Below, in pieces: positions 1-7,440 of a stretch of DNA of 48,143 bases. The stretch spans positions 1-48,143 of the forward strand of contig DXBJ01000041.1 of assembly GCA_019116585.1 (NCBI GenBank), written 5' to 3'. Source of the DNA: Candidatus Faecalibacterium gallistercoris (GTDB taxonomy: Bacteria > Bacillota > Clostridia > Oscillospirales > Ruminococcaceae). The notes below the pieces were generated by a model. The model was not told the origin of the DNA, searched no databases, and saw nothing but the letters and a program-made list of their open reading frames with translations. Every line of letters starts with the position of its first letter. Position 1 is the first letter of the stretch. The translations under genes were made by a program, and so were the position numbers.

Positions 1-221
1 TGCCCATTACCGATTCTGCTTGCTTTGTCACACGAGTATCCCTCTGGGGGTCTCAACCTGCGTCAACCGAACGCTGCAATGAGATGGCGGAGAACAGTTT
101 GCGCGTACGAGCTTGGCAGCTCAAGCAAGGCGTCGTTCTCTCAGCACATCTTCATTGTAGCTTAGGTTTGGGCATCTGCATAGCTCACTGGCTGTGAGCT
201 TTCTGGAGCCAACACAATTGT

Positions 222-336
222 AGCAAGCAGGGCTTGCTGGTACCAAATATTCCAGCAAGCAATTCGCCTGGCTATCCACTTTGCCAGACGATACTTGTTG
301 GGGCTCGCCCCAAACCCCATGGAACGCAGAAGTTCT
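222..336 (+). repeat. 115-bp hairpin-rich repeat, copy 1
   Basis: This block matches 47910-48024 on the opposite strand over all 115 bases, with four substitutions by eye and no gaps. It folds into consecutive stem-loops: an AGCAAGC/GCTTGCT arm pair, a TCTGGC-like/GCCAGA arm pair and a GGGGC/GCCCC arm pair. No protein is recognised in any frame. It looks like a dispersed structured intergenic element (REP or MITE-like). If this window is a whole contig, the repeats may also explain where assembly stopped. Confidence 0.85.
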
Positions 337-388
337 TTCTGCGGCTGCGCGTTTCTGTGGAACGCTTTTCTATTTCCGCACAAGTGAA

Positions 389-436
389 AAGCACGCCAAA
401 GACCGGTGTAGAATCAGGCCTTTGGTGTGCTTCTTT
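389..436 (-). terminator. Terminator-like stem-loop after the long operon
   Basis: Arms 389-401 and 420-432 pair over 13 positions with one G-T pair, around an 18-base loop. The tail is T-rich in both directions (TTTTC on the minus strand, CTTTT on the plus strand). On the minus strand it lies about 330 bases past the last gene of the operon (765-1544), so it is a candidate for its 3' end. Confidence 0.5.
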
Positions 437-764
437 TATAGGTTCTGCTGGCGGTTCTGTGTACAAAGGTATTGCAGCCATCAACAGGCTGGACTGATTT
501 TCAGACAAAAGCCGGAACGGCTGCAAGCTATGATGGATATTTTTACCTTCGGCTATGATCACGCTGGTTTTTACGCCGGTCTGTGTGCGCTCTGTTTTAC
601 CCTTCGCGTTCCCGATTGACACGTCTGTCGACCTCTGACCTCTGGTAAGATAAATTGGAAAAAAACATGGGCGTAATGTCAGAACAATGTAAAGAGGGAA
701 AGAAGTATGTTACAGGTAGCGGTGTACGATCCGCTCCGATTTTTGCCGGCAGGAACACACTGCC

Positions 765-1544
765 CTAAAACGACTGCTGAGAGACCCGCATAAAAACCTG
801 CTGTTCCTGACGGGCGCTGCCCAGAAAGACGCCCCGCTCGATGGGGCAGTCCCCAAAATCCCGGCCTGCGCCGAAGCGCAGATAGCTTTCGTCGGTCCAT
901 TGCAGGCGGGTGGGGTCGATGCCGGTCCAAAGGCCGTCCAGCCACACCTCGCACCAGGCGTGGCTGACCCCTTCCCCCTGGGGCAGGCCGTTCACATAGC
1001 GGGCGGCCAGCCCGGCCTGGCGGGCCAGCGCCAGATAGACGTGGGCGAAGTCCTGGCAGACGCCCCGCCCATTGTGGAACGCCTGGGCCGCCGTGGTGGC
1101 CACGCCGGTGGCGCCGGGCGCATAGGTCAGGCGGCTGTGCACCGCCCGGGCCAGAGCCCAGGCCCGCTGGCGGGGCGTCTCGGGCAGGGGCAGCGCCGCC
1201 AGCCAGTCCAGCATTTCGGGGCTGGGGCGGGTAAAGGCCGACGGAAGGCAGAAGAGAGGGCTGCGGCGGGTGAGCTGCCGCCCGGACAGGTCCATCCGGG
1301 CTGTGCCGCACACGCCGTAGCAAAAATGGTCGTGGGGGCCGTCGATGCGGCCTGCCTGCAGCAGGTTGCCAAAACTGTCCTGCTGCACCGTATACGGCAC
1401 GGGTGGGTCCAGGGTTAGGGTCGCGCTCACGATCTGCTGCCCGGGCAAGCTGGGCGGCATACAGCGCAATACAAAGATATGCCGGGTCACCGGCGCGCTG
1501 AAGGTCAAGCGGATCTCGTAGGAAAAGCGCAGCGTCCTGCTCAT
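765..1544 (-). CDS. Transglutaminase-like cysteine protease
   Basis: A 259-residue member of the bacterial transglutaminase-like superfamily (papain-like fold). The expected triad is visible: Cys163 in GVCQDFAH, His195 in SHAW and Asp210 in GIDPT. Residues 1-110 fit the beta-rich N-terminal domain that often precedes this fold. There is no signal peptide, so it should act in the cytoplasm. It overlaps the alpha-E gene by 4 bases (ATGA), indicating translational coupling. Transglutaminase-like, alpha-E and circularly permuted ATP-grasp proteins form a known conserved trio, suggested by comparative genomics to make or process a peptide-like product; the real substrate is unknown. Being in one operon with D-glutamate and 5-oxoproline enzymes hints at glutamyl-type peptides, but that is inference. 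Confidence 0.88.
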   Translation of the reverse strand: MSRTLRFSYEIRLTFSAPVTRHIFVLRCMPPSLPGQQIVSATLTLDPPVPYTVQQDSFGNLLQAGRIDGPHDHFCYGVCGTARMDLSGRQLTRRSPLFCLPSAFTRPSPEMLDWLAALPLPETPRQRAWALARAVHSRLTYAPGATGVATTAAQAFHNGRGVCQDFAHVYLALARQAGLAARYVNGLPQGEGVSHAWCEVWLDGLWTGIDPTRLQWTDESYLRFGAGRDFGDCPIERGVFLGSARQEQQVFMRVSQQSF

Positions 1545-2212
1545 AGAACGAACAGCCCCTCCACGGCAGCCAGCAGAGCCTGGGGCTCCGCGGGCCGCTC
1601 TTCCAAAGCCTGCCGTTCGATGAGCGCCAGGGCGTCGGGCTGCGGGGCCAGGCCGGTCTTGTACAGCCGGTTGAGCAGCTTGCGCAGCTCCCGATCCACA
1701 AACTGGGGCTGCAGGCCCAGCCGCAGCATCAGGCTGAGCCGCTCCACCAGGCCCCCGGTCTTGGTAACGTTGCGGACGTTCTCGGCCTCCACCGTGTCGT
1801 CAAAGCTGCCGCGAAACGCCATGATGTCGTCCAGCACCCACTGCAGCTCTACCGCGGGCGCCTCGCTGCGGGCGGCCAGATCCATGGCGGACTGGGCCAT
1901 TTGCAGGTACGCCAGGGTGGGCGAGGTGATGGTCTCCCGCAGGGTCATACCGTTGCCCAGCATGGCGTCGACGCAGCTGCGTACCGAGGCGGGGTCCGCC
2001 GCGTCAAACAGGTAGCGCCGGCAGAATGCTTCCTCGCTCTCGTAGGGGCACGGGATGCCCATCCGGCGGCAGAAGTCCTGATAGGGGACGGGCTGGCCGT
2101 CGATCCGGGCGTCCAGCTTCTGCATCATATACCGGATGGAGCCATAAGCCCGCGAGGTGTAGCGGCCCAGCCAAAACAGGCGGTTCTGTTTGCTCAGCGT
2201 GACAGTATCCAT
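1541..2212 (-). CDS. Alpha-E domain protein (DUF403)
   Basis: A 223-residue protein opening with the typical NRLFWLGRYTSRAY stretch of alpha-E (DUF403) proteins: all-helical and of unknown biochemical role, almost always beside a circularly permuted ATP-grasp protein and a transglutaminase-like protein. Many family members are around 300 residues, so this is a short form. The ATG is preceded by AGGAGG about 12 bases upstream and overlaps the end of the ATP-grasp gene by 19 bases; its end overlaps the transglutaminase start by 4 bases. The three genes are therefore one translational unit. Family assignment is secure, function is not. Confidence 0.88.
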   Translation of the reverse strand: MDTVTLSKQNRLFWLGRYTSRAYGSIRYMMQKLDARIDGQPVPYQDFCRRMGIPCPYESEEAFCRRYLFDAADPASVRSCVDAMLGNGMTLRETITSPTLAYLQMAQSAMDLAARSEAPAVELQWVLDDIMAFRGSFDDTVEAENVRNVTKTGGLVERLSLMLRLGLQPQFVDRELRKLLNRLYKTGLAPQPDALALIERQALEERPAEPQALLAAVEGLFVL

Positions 2213-2985
2213 GTATCTTTAAAGCCTCCTCCCTGCGAAGAATTCACGATAAAGCTGTCCGGGTTGCGGGAAAAGCGGGTCAGCCCGCTGGGCCAGACCA
2301 GGGTCTCGCCGGCCCCCGAGAGGACAAAGGCACGCAGGTCCGCCTTGCGCTCTACCCTTTGCCCCTGGTCCATGATGGGCAGGTCTTGAAAATCGATCAC
2401 TTCCTGCGCGATGAACCGCCGGGGGTTTGCCAGGATCGTGTCCCGCAGGTCCGCCCGCTGGGCCTGGGTCAGCTTGCTGCCGAACACCACCCCGTAGCCG
2501 CCCGCCTCCGCCACATCCTTGACCACCAGGGTGTCCAGATGGTCCAGGATATACGCCTGGCCGTCGGGCTCGATGGGCAGGTAGGTGGGCGCGTTGGCAA
2601 GGATCGGTTCTTCGCCCAGATAGTAGCGGATCATTTTGGGCACAAAGAAATAGATGCCCTTGTCGTCCGCCGCGCCGTTGCCAAACGCATTCAAAACGGC
2701 TACGTTGCCCGCCCGGTAGGCTGCCATCAGGTTGGGGATGCCGATCAGGGAACCCGGCTCAAAGCAGAGGGGGTCCATGTACTCGTCCGACACCCGGCGG
2801 TAAATCGCCCCCACCCGCTGGTCCCCCTGGGTGGAGCGGTAATAAAGGACATCCCACTGCACATACAGATCCCTGGCCTCCGCCAGCATGGCGCCCGACT
2901 GCTCGGCCAGATAGGAGTGTTCAAAGTAGGCGGCGTTGTACCGCCCCGGAGTGAACTGCTGCTCATGCCGGATCAGATCGTCCAT
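2194..2985 (-). CDS. Circularly permuted ATP-grasp protein, C-terminal half only
   Basis: The 263 residues match the C-terminal portion of type 2 circularly permuted ATP-grasp proteins: YFEHSYLA, YRRVSDEYMDPL, IRYYLGEEPIL, VKDVAEAGGYGVVFG and NSSQGGGFKDTW are all in family order. Family members as I know them run about 470-500 residues. The N-terminal domain of roughly 200 residues is absent, and homology begins within about ten codons of the start. Even so, GGAGGAG lies 8 bases before the ATG, so this short form looks translated. Upstream is only a 71-base gap and then pxpA, with no detached N-terminal piece. It may be a truncated, possibly inactive enzyme, or a compact variant working with the short alpha-E protein. 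Confidence 0.85.
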   Translation of the reverse strand: MDDLIRHEQQFTPGRYNAAYFEHSYLAEQSGAMLAEARDLYVQWDVLYYRSTQGDQRVGAIYRRVSDEYMDPLCFEPGSLIGIPNLMAAYRAGNVAVLNAFGNGAADDKGIYFFVPKMIRYYLGEEPILANAPTYLPIEPDGQAYILDHLDTLVVKDVAEAGGYGVVFGSKLTQAQRADLRDTILANPRRFIAQEVIDFQDLPIMDQGQRVERKADLRAFVLSGAGETLVWPSGLTRFSRNPDSFIVNSSQGGGFKDTWILSR

Positions 2986-3010
2986 TCCAAAAACTCCTCC
3001 TTACACGCAA

Positions 3011-3028
3011 ACGGCAGAGACCTGCCGT
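3011..3028 (-). other. Stem-loop between pxpA and ATP-grasp gene
   Basis: A perfect 7-bp stem (3011-3017 with 3022-3028) and a 4-base loop lie just after pxpA and before the strong ribosome binding site of the next gene. The tail on the minus strand has only three T, so it looks like an RNA-processing or stability hairpin rather than a strong terminator. Confidence 0.45.
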
Positions 3029-3056
3029 CAAGGTACAAACAAGCGCCGCTCCCCGC

Positions 3057-3815
3057 TCAAAAAGGATGCAGCGCGACGCCGGCCGCCGGCAGAGCGGCCC
3101 GCAGCCTGCGGACAAAGCGCAGGGCCTTGGGCTGGTCGCCGTGGACGCAGACCGAGTCCGCCTGCAGCGGGATCACCGTGCCGTCGCAGGCGGGGACGGC
3201 GCCCTCCTGCACCATCCGCAGCACCCGGGCGATCGCTTGGTTCTCGTCCTCAATCAGGGACCCCGGCTCCCCCCGGGGCACCAGGGCGCCGTCCGGGCGG
3301 TAGCCCCGGTCGGCAAAGACCTCGCAGGCCACAGGCAGGCCGATGGCCCGGGCCGCCGCCACCATTTCGCTGCCCGACAGGGCCAGCAGCACCGCCCCGG
3401 GGGCGGCCGCCTGCACCGCCCGACAGATCGCGTCCGCCAGAGGGCGGTCCCGGGCCGCCATGTTGTACAGCGCCCCGTGGGGCTTGACGTGGTGCAGGGG
3501 CACGCCCGCTTCCCGGCAGAAGGCCTGCAGCGCCCCGACCTGATAGGCCACACAGTCGGCGGCCTCCGCCGGAGCGATCTGCATCCTCCGGCGGCCAAAG
3601 CCGGCCAGGTCGGGCAGGCCAGGGTGGGCCCCCACCTGCACCCCATACTTTTGGCACAGCAGGACGCTGCGGTGCATGACCGTGGGGTCCCCGGCGTGGT
3701 AGCCGCAGGCGATGTTGGCCGAGGTGATGTAGGGGATGACCTCCTCGTCGTTGCCGATGGTGTAAGCGCCAAAGCTCTCCCCCAGGTCGCAGTTGAGATC
3801 GATGGACCAAAGCAT
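3057..3815 (-). CDS. pxpA: 5-oxoprolinase subunit A (LamB/YcsF family)
   Basis: At 252 residues this is full length for the LamB/YcsF family. Hallmarks are present in order: DLNCDLGESFG near the start, NIACGYHAGDP, GAHPGLPDLAGFGRR, HVKPHGALYN, EVFADRGYRPDGALVPR and CVHGDQPKAL. With PxpB and PxpC it forms the prokaryotic ATP-dependent 5-oxoprolinase, which opens 5-oxoproline (pyroglutamate) to glutamate in the cytoplasm. AAGGAGGG precedes the ATG. It is last in the block pxpB-pxpC-DUF1445-pxpA, so all three subunits are encoded here, separated only by the DUF1445 gene. B. subtilis has a similar kipI-kipA-ycsI-ycsF neighbourhood. Confidence 0.95.
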   Translation of the reverse strand: MLWSIDLNCDLGESFGAYTIGNDEEVIPYITSANIACGYHAGDPTVMHRSVLLCQKYGVQVGAHPGLPDLAGFGRRRMQIAPAEAADCVAYQVGALQAFCREAGVPLHHVKPHGALYNMAARDRPLADAICRAVQAAAPGAVLLALSGSEMVAAARAIGLPVACEVFADRGYRPDGALVPRGEPGSLIEDENQAIARVLRMVQEGAVPACDGTVIPLQADSVCVHGDQPKALRFVRRLRAALPAAGVALHPF

Positions 3816-3831
3816 AGGGAACTCCCTCCTT

Positions 3832-4635
3832 TCACAGCCGGAGCGCGGCGTTGGTCACGTCGGTGATGAACATATGCCCCGGTGCGTGGGTGATGCAGAA
3901 GTCCGGCCGGGAGGCCATGACCGCCGCCTGGGGCGTGACGCCGCAGGGCCAGAACACCGGCACCTCGCCGGGGCGGATGGTCACGGCGTCCCCGTAGTCG
4001 GGGTGCGCCAGGTCCCGGATGCCAATGGCCTCCGGGAAACCGATCTGCACCGGCATGCCGTGGACCCGGGGCATCCCCGCGGTGACGGCCACCGCGGCAG
4101 GCACCAGGCGGTGCGGGATGGGCCGCATGCTCACCACCAGGTTGCCGTGAAAGATCCCCGCCGGGGCGCAGGGGATGCTGGTGTTGTACATGGGCACGTT
4201 GACCCCCTCCTCGATCTGGCGCACCGGGATGCCGGCCTCCAGCAGCGCACTCTCAAACGAGAAGCTGCACCCGATCAGAAAACTGACCAGGTCCGGGCGC
4301 GCGTCGAAGAGGTCGGAGACGTTGACAGGTTCATCCGTCAGTTTCCCTTTGATATAGACCCGGTAGCGGGGCAGGTCGGCGGCAATGTCGCTGCCCGGCG
4401 CGGACCGGGCGAAGGTGCGGCTGCCGGCGTCCGCCACTTCCAGCAGGGGGCAGGCTTTGGGGTTGCGCTGGCAGAACAGCAGAAAGTCCCAGGCCAGGGC
4501 TTTGGGCAGCACCACCAGGTTCCCCTGGGCATAGCCGGGGCACAGGCCGGTGGTGGGGCCGCTGAATTCGCCCCGCCGGATGAGGCTGCGGACCGCGGCG
4601 GGAGACAGGGAAGCCAGAGCGGATCGGTCGTTCAA
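3832..4635 (-). CDS. DUF1445 (YcsI-like) putative hydro-lyase / D-glutamate cyclase N-terminal-type protein
   Basis: A 267-residue protein with the family signatures PGYAQGNLVVLPKALAWDF, FCQRNPKACPLLEV, LPRYRVYIKGKL, CGVTPQAAV and ITHAPGHMFITD. DUF1445 is related to B. subtilis YcsI and, importantly, to the N-terminal domain of vertebrate D-glutamate cyclase (DGLUCY), which turns D-glutamate into 5-oxo-D-proline. The C-terminal domain of DGLUCY is DUF4392, encoded here four genes upstream. The start is TTG, chosen because AAAGGAG, embedded in the 3' end of pxpC, lies 9 bases before it. It sits between pxpC and pxpA. The family call is secure; the cyclase role is inferred from the human enzyme and from context. 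Confidence 0.9.
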   Translation of the reverse strand: MNDRSALASLSPAAVRSLIRRGEFSGPTTGLCPGYAQGNLVVLPKALAWDFLLFCQRNPKACPLLEVADAGSRTFARSAPGSDIAADLPRYRVYIKGKLTDEPVNVSDLFDARPDLVSFLIGCSFSFESALLEAGIPVRQIEEGVNVPMYNTSIPCAPAGIFHGNLVVSMRPIPHRLVPAAVAVTAGMPRVHGMPVQIGFPEAIGIRDLAHPDYGDAVTIRPGEVPVFWPCGVTPQAAVMASRPDFCITHAPGHMFITDVTNAALRL

Positions 4636-4641
4636 ATCGGG

Positions 4642-5655
4642 TCACTCCTTTCGGATGGGGTCCAGCCGCGCCCGCACCTGCTGCAGGCAGGCGGCCTGCG
4701 CGCGTGCGGCCGCAACGGCGCTGGCAGGGTCGGTCAGGGTAAAGGCCACCTCCTGCCCCGGGCGCAGTTGGGCCAGGGCCGGCAGGTCGGCGCCGATGAC
4801 CGTGGCGATCTTGGCATAGCCGCCGGTGGATTGATGGTCGGCCAGCATGACCATGGGCTGTCCGCTGCCGGACACCTGCACCGAGCCGCTGACGATGCCG
4901 TCCGAGAGGATGTCTGCCCCGGCCGCCGTCTCGATGGCGGGGCCCTGCAGCTTGCAGGCCATCCGGCTGCAATCCGATGTCAAGCGGTACACGCCGTGGG
5001 TGAAGGCCTGCTGCCCGGCCGGCGTAAAAGCCTGCCACTGGGGGCCGGGCACCGCCCGCAGCAGAGGGATCTGCCGGCCGCCGGTCCAGCGCCACAGCCG
5101 GTGGCCCCGGCGGGCGGCCGCATCCTCCAGGGGGCGGTCTGCCCGCAGCGAACGGATCTTTTTCCACCAGAGGGCGGCCAGGCTGCCGCGCTCCGTCAGG
5201 GGCAGCAGGTCGCCGGCTTTCAGGGCCCGGCCTTCCAGCCCGCCCAGGCGGCAGGCCAGGTCGGTGGACCGGCTGCCCTGCACCGGGGGCACGGCCAGGC
5301 CGCCCCAGACGGCCAGATAGCTGCGCAGCCCCTCTTGGGCGGCGCCCACCGCCAGCACACTGCCGGTTTGGGCGTACAGCGGGGCATAAAACGGGACCGG
5401 CTTGCCGTCCAGCACGGCGGGCGCTTCGGCCCCGGTCAGGGCGAACACGGCGGCGTGGGCAAACTGCAGCTGGGGCCCCTGCACGGTGGTCTCCAGCACC
5501 GCCGCGCCGGGGGCGTTGCCCACCAGCAGATTGGCCAGGCGGGCGGCGTAGGGGTCGGCCGCGCCGCAGCAGCGGTAGCCTTCGGCGGCGTGGCCGGCGC
5601 GGCCCAGATCCTGCACGGTGGTCAGGGGGCCGGCGGTCAGGACACGGATGCTCAT
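4642..5655 (-). CDS. pxpC: 5-oxoprolinase subunit C (biotin-dependent carboxyltransferase fold, KipA-like)
   Basis: A 337-residue AHS2/KipA-family protein beginning MSIRVLTAGPLTTVQDLGR, with TGAEAP, the GSRSTDL segment and the conserved LADHQSTGGYAKIATVIG near residue 280. PxpC pairs with PxpB as the carboxyltransferase-like half of 5-oxoprolinase. The open frame continues far upstream, but the true start is ATG at 5655: it overlaps the pxpB stop in an ATGA junction and homology begins there. The next gene follows after 6 bases and its ribosome binding site is inside this gene's end. Confidence 0.95.
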   Translation of the reverse strand: MSIRVLTAGPLTTVQDLGRAGHAAEGYRCCGAADPYAARLANLLVGNAPGAAVLETTVQGPQLQFAHAAVFALTGAEAPAVLDGKPVPFYAPLYAQTGSVLAVGAAQEGLRSYLAVWGGLAVPPVQGSRSTDLACRLGGLEGRALKAGDLLPLTERGSLAALWWKKIRSLRADRPLEDAAARRGHRLWRWTGGRQIPLLRAVPGPQWQAFTPAGQQAFTHGVYRLTSDCSRMACKLQGPAIETAAGADILSDGIVSGSVQVSGSGQPMVMLADHQSTGGYAKIATVIGADLPALAQLRPGQEVAFTLTDPASAVAAARAQAACLQQVRARLDPIRKE

Positions 5656-6338
5656 GCCGTCCCCTCCTTTGCGGCCAGCCGGGCAAACTGCTCCGGCGTG
5701 ATGGAAACGAAACGGATGCGGTCCCCGGCGGCGTAAAGAGGCGGCCGGTCCGGGGCGAACAGCCGCAGCGGGGTGCGGCCGATCAGCTGCCAGCCTCCCG
5801 GCGAAGCGACGGGATACACCCCCGTCTGCTCCCCGCCGATGCCCACCGACCCGGCGGGGATGGAGGTGCGGGGATTTTGCAGCCGCGGGATGAACAGGGC
5901 CGGGTCCAGCCCGCCCAGATACGGGAACCCCGGCAGAAAGCCCACCATATAAATGCGGTATTCCGGGGCGGTGTGCCGGCGGACGACCTCCTGCGGCGCG
6001 AGGCCGGCGTGCCGCGCCACCAGGGCCAGGTCGGGCCCAAACGCGCCCCCATAGCAGACGGGGATGGTCACCAGACGGCCGGCGTCGGCGGAGGCGGGGG
6101 CCAACCCTTCGGCCAGGGACGAGACGGCCTGCGCCACACGGTCGTAATCGGTTTGCAGGGGATCGTAGCGGATCAGCAGCGAAGCGAAGGCGGGCACCGT
6201 TTCCCCCAGGCCGGGGAGCCCTGCCGCCCGGACCGCGGCGTCCAGCGCAAAGACCTGTGCGCTGACCTCTTCCGAGATCTCCTGCCGGAACACCGCCAGC
6301 ACGCCGCTGTCCCCCACCGGGAAAAGTGAAACAGACAA
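5652..6338 (-). CDS. pxpB: 5-oxoprolinase subunit B (KipI-like)
   Basis: A 228-residue AHS1/KipI-family protein with the expected FPVGDSGVLAVF start, YMVGFLPGFPYLGGLDP, IPAGSVGIGGEQTGVYP and SPGGWQLIGRTPLRLF motifs. In B. subtilis the homologue KipI was first described as a KinA inhibitor; the enzymatic role is as a PxpABC subunit. The start is TTG with AGGAGGG seven bases upstream. It follows the DUF4392 gene after about 20 bases and overlaps pxpC by 4 bases, so PxpB and PxpC are coupled, as expected for subunits of one complex. Confidence 0.95.
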   Translation of the reverse strand: MSVSLFPVGDSGVLAVFRQEISEEVSAQVFALDAAVRAAGLPGLGETVPAFASLLIRYDPLQTDYDRVAQAVSSLAEGLAPASADAGRLVTIPVCYGGAFGPDLALVARHAGLAPQEVVRRHTAPEYRIYMVGFLPGFPYLGGLDPALFIPRLQNPRTSIPAGSVGIGGEQTGVYPVASPGGWQLIGRTPLRLFAPDRPPLYAAGDRIRFVSITPEQFARLAAKEGTA

Positions 6339-6358
6339 AGACGTCCCTCCTTTCGGCG

Positions 6359-7429
6359 TCAGCTGCGGTCAAAAAAGCCCTTGGCCAGCACCGGACCAAA
6401 CCAGCGCTCGCTCTCGTGGGAGCGGTGGATGGCATAGCCGGTGCATTGGCGCATCAGGCTGACCACCCCCACGTTCATCCGGGTGTCAAAGCCGTCCACC
6501 CCCGGCAGCAGCGAGCCGGTCATGTCGATCATCCCGTTGCGGGACAGCACCCGCATCACCTCGCTCTCCATTTCCTCCCGGTGCAGGATGTTCATATCCT
6601 TTTTCAGGTAGGCCAGGGCCGCCATCAGGGCGTAGCAGCCCCAGTCGGAGCAGGTGGCGGTGATGACGTTGTCGGCGGTGGTGGCGCTGAGGATCCCGCC
6701 GCCGCAGCCGCAGCGGCACTCGCCCCCGGCGGTAAAGGGGACGTAGCGCCGGATGTGGGGGCCGATGGCCCCCATCCCGATCTCGTTGCCCAGATCCCCG
6801 ATGGCGATGCTGAGGACGCCCCGGGCCCGCAGAGCCGTCCACAGCACGTCGCTCTTGGCCTGCAGGGCGCTGACGTCGTCGCCCATGGCGTTGTGATAGA
6901 CGCCCCGGGCGTTGGCGCCGCAGGCCTCGACGGCGACGGCGGCGGCCGGCGGGCAGGCGTCCAGGAGCCGGCGGGCCTGCTCCGCCGCATCTGCCCGGTC
7001 TTTGGTAAAGGGCACGATGCCCACGCTCAGGGGCAGGCGCAGGGCCGCAGCCAGGTCCTGGTAACTGTGCAGCCCCACCACGTTGGCGCAGCGGCTGAAC
7101 GCCTCCACGCTGTCCGGCGGACAGACGATCACCGGCTTTGCGTCAAAAGCCAGCACCAGGGCCCGCGCCAGCAGGATGGCGCTGACCGAGCCGTCCATCT
7201 CGGGCACCTGATGGGGCAGCAACACGAACCCCACCAGGATATACACCACGCCGCCCCGCTCCACCCGCCTGCAGAGGGCCTCGGCGGCGTGCATGGCCAC
7301 AGGCTCTCCGGCAAAAGCCCGGGCCCCCGCATACAGGATGCGGCAGACCCCGTAGCCCCGGGGGTCCAGGGTCATCAGCGCGTCCAGATTTTCGCCTACA
7401 TTGCGGCGTTCCAGTTCATCCCGTGTCAT
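6359..7429 (-). CDS. DUF4392 protein, D-glutamate cyclase C-terminal-type
   Basis: A 356-residue protein of the DUF4392 family. Recognisable parts are the N-terminal LERRNVGENLDALMTLDPRG, a central EACGANARGVYHNAMG, SIAIGDLGNEIGMG near residue 220 and a glycine/cysteine-rich GGECRCGCGGGI that could bind metal. DUF4392 forms the C-terminal half of vertebrate D-glutamate cyclase, whose N-terminal half (DUF1445) is encoded three genes downstream. In this organism the cyclase therefore appears split in two, with pxpB and pxpC in between. The ATG at 7429 is chosen over an upstream TTG because GAGGGGG lies 6 bases before it; this leaves an 11-base gap after the aminotransferase stop. Confidence 0.88.
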   Translation of the reverse strand: MTRDELERRNVGENLDALMTLDPRGYGVCRILYAGARAFAGEPVAMHAAEALCRRVERGGVVYILVGFVLLPHQVPEMDGSVSAILLARALVLAFDAKPVIVCPPDSVEAFSRCANVVGLHSYQDLAAALRLPLSVGIVPFTKDRADAAEQARRLLDACPPAAAVAVEACGANARGVYHNAMGDDVSALQAKSDVLWTALRARGVLSIAIGDLGNEIGMGAIGPHIRRYVPFTAGGECRCGCGGGILSATTADNVITATCSDWGCYALMAALAYLKKDMNILHREEMESEVMRVLSRNGMIDMTGSLLPGVDGFDTRMNVGVVSLMRQCTGYAIHRSHESERWFGPVLAKGFFDRS

Positions 7430-7440
7430 GGCAGGCCCCC

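Larger units (their letters stand above)
1..764. other. Intergenic region, no recognised gene
   Basis: I see no convincing gene here. The open frames on both strands are short, lack a good ribosome binding site and resemble no family I know. The region holds the 115-bp repeat (222-336) and a terminator-like stem-loop (389-436), and otherwise reads as the downstream end of the long minus-strand operon. Confidence 0.6.

Noticed and set aside
3793-5736. Long plus-strand frames across the pxp genes, and similar ones at 7423-9750 and 12409-13953
   Set aside because: All are antisense shadows of well-recognised minus-strand genes in high-GC DNA.
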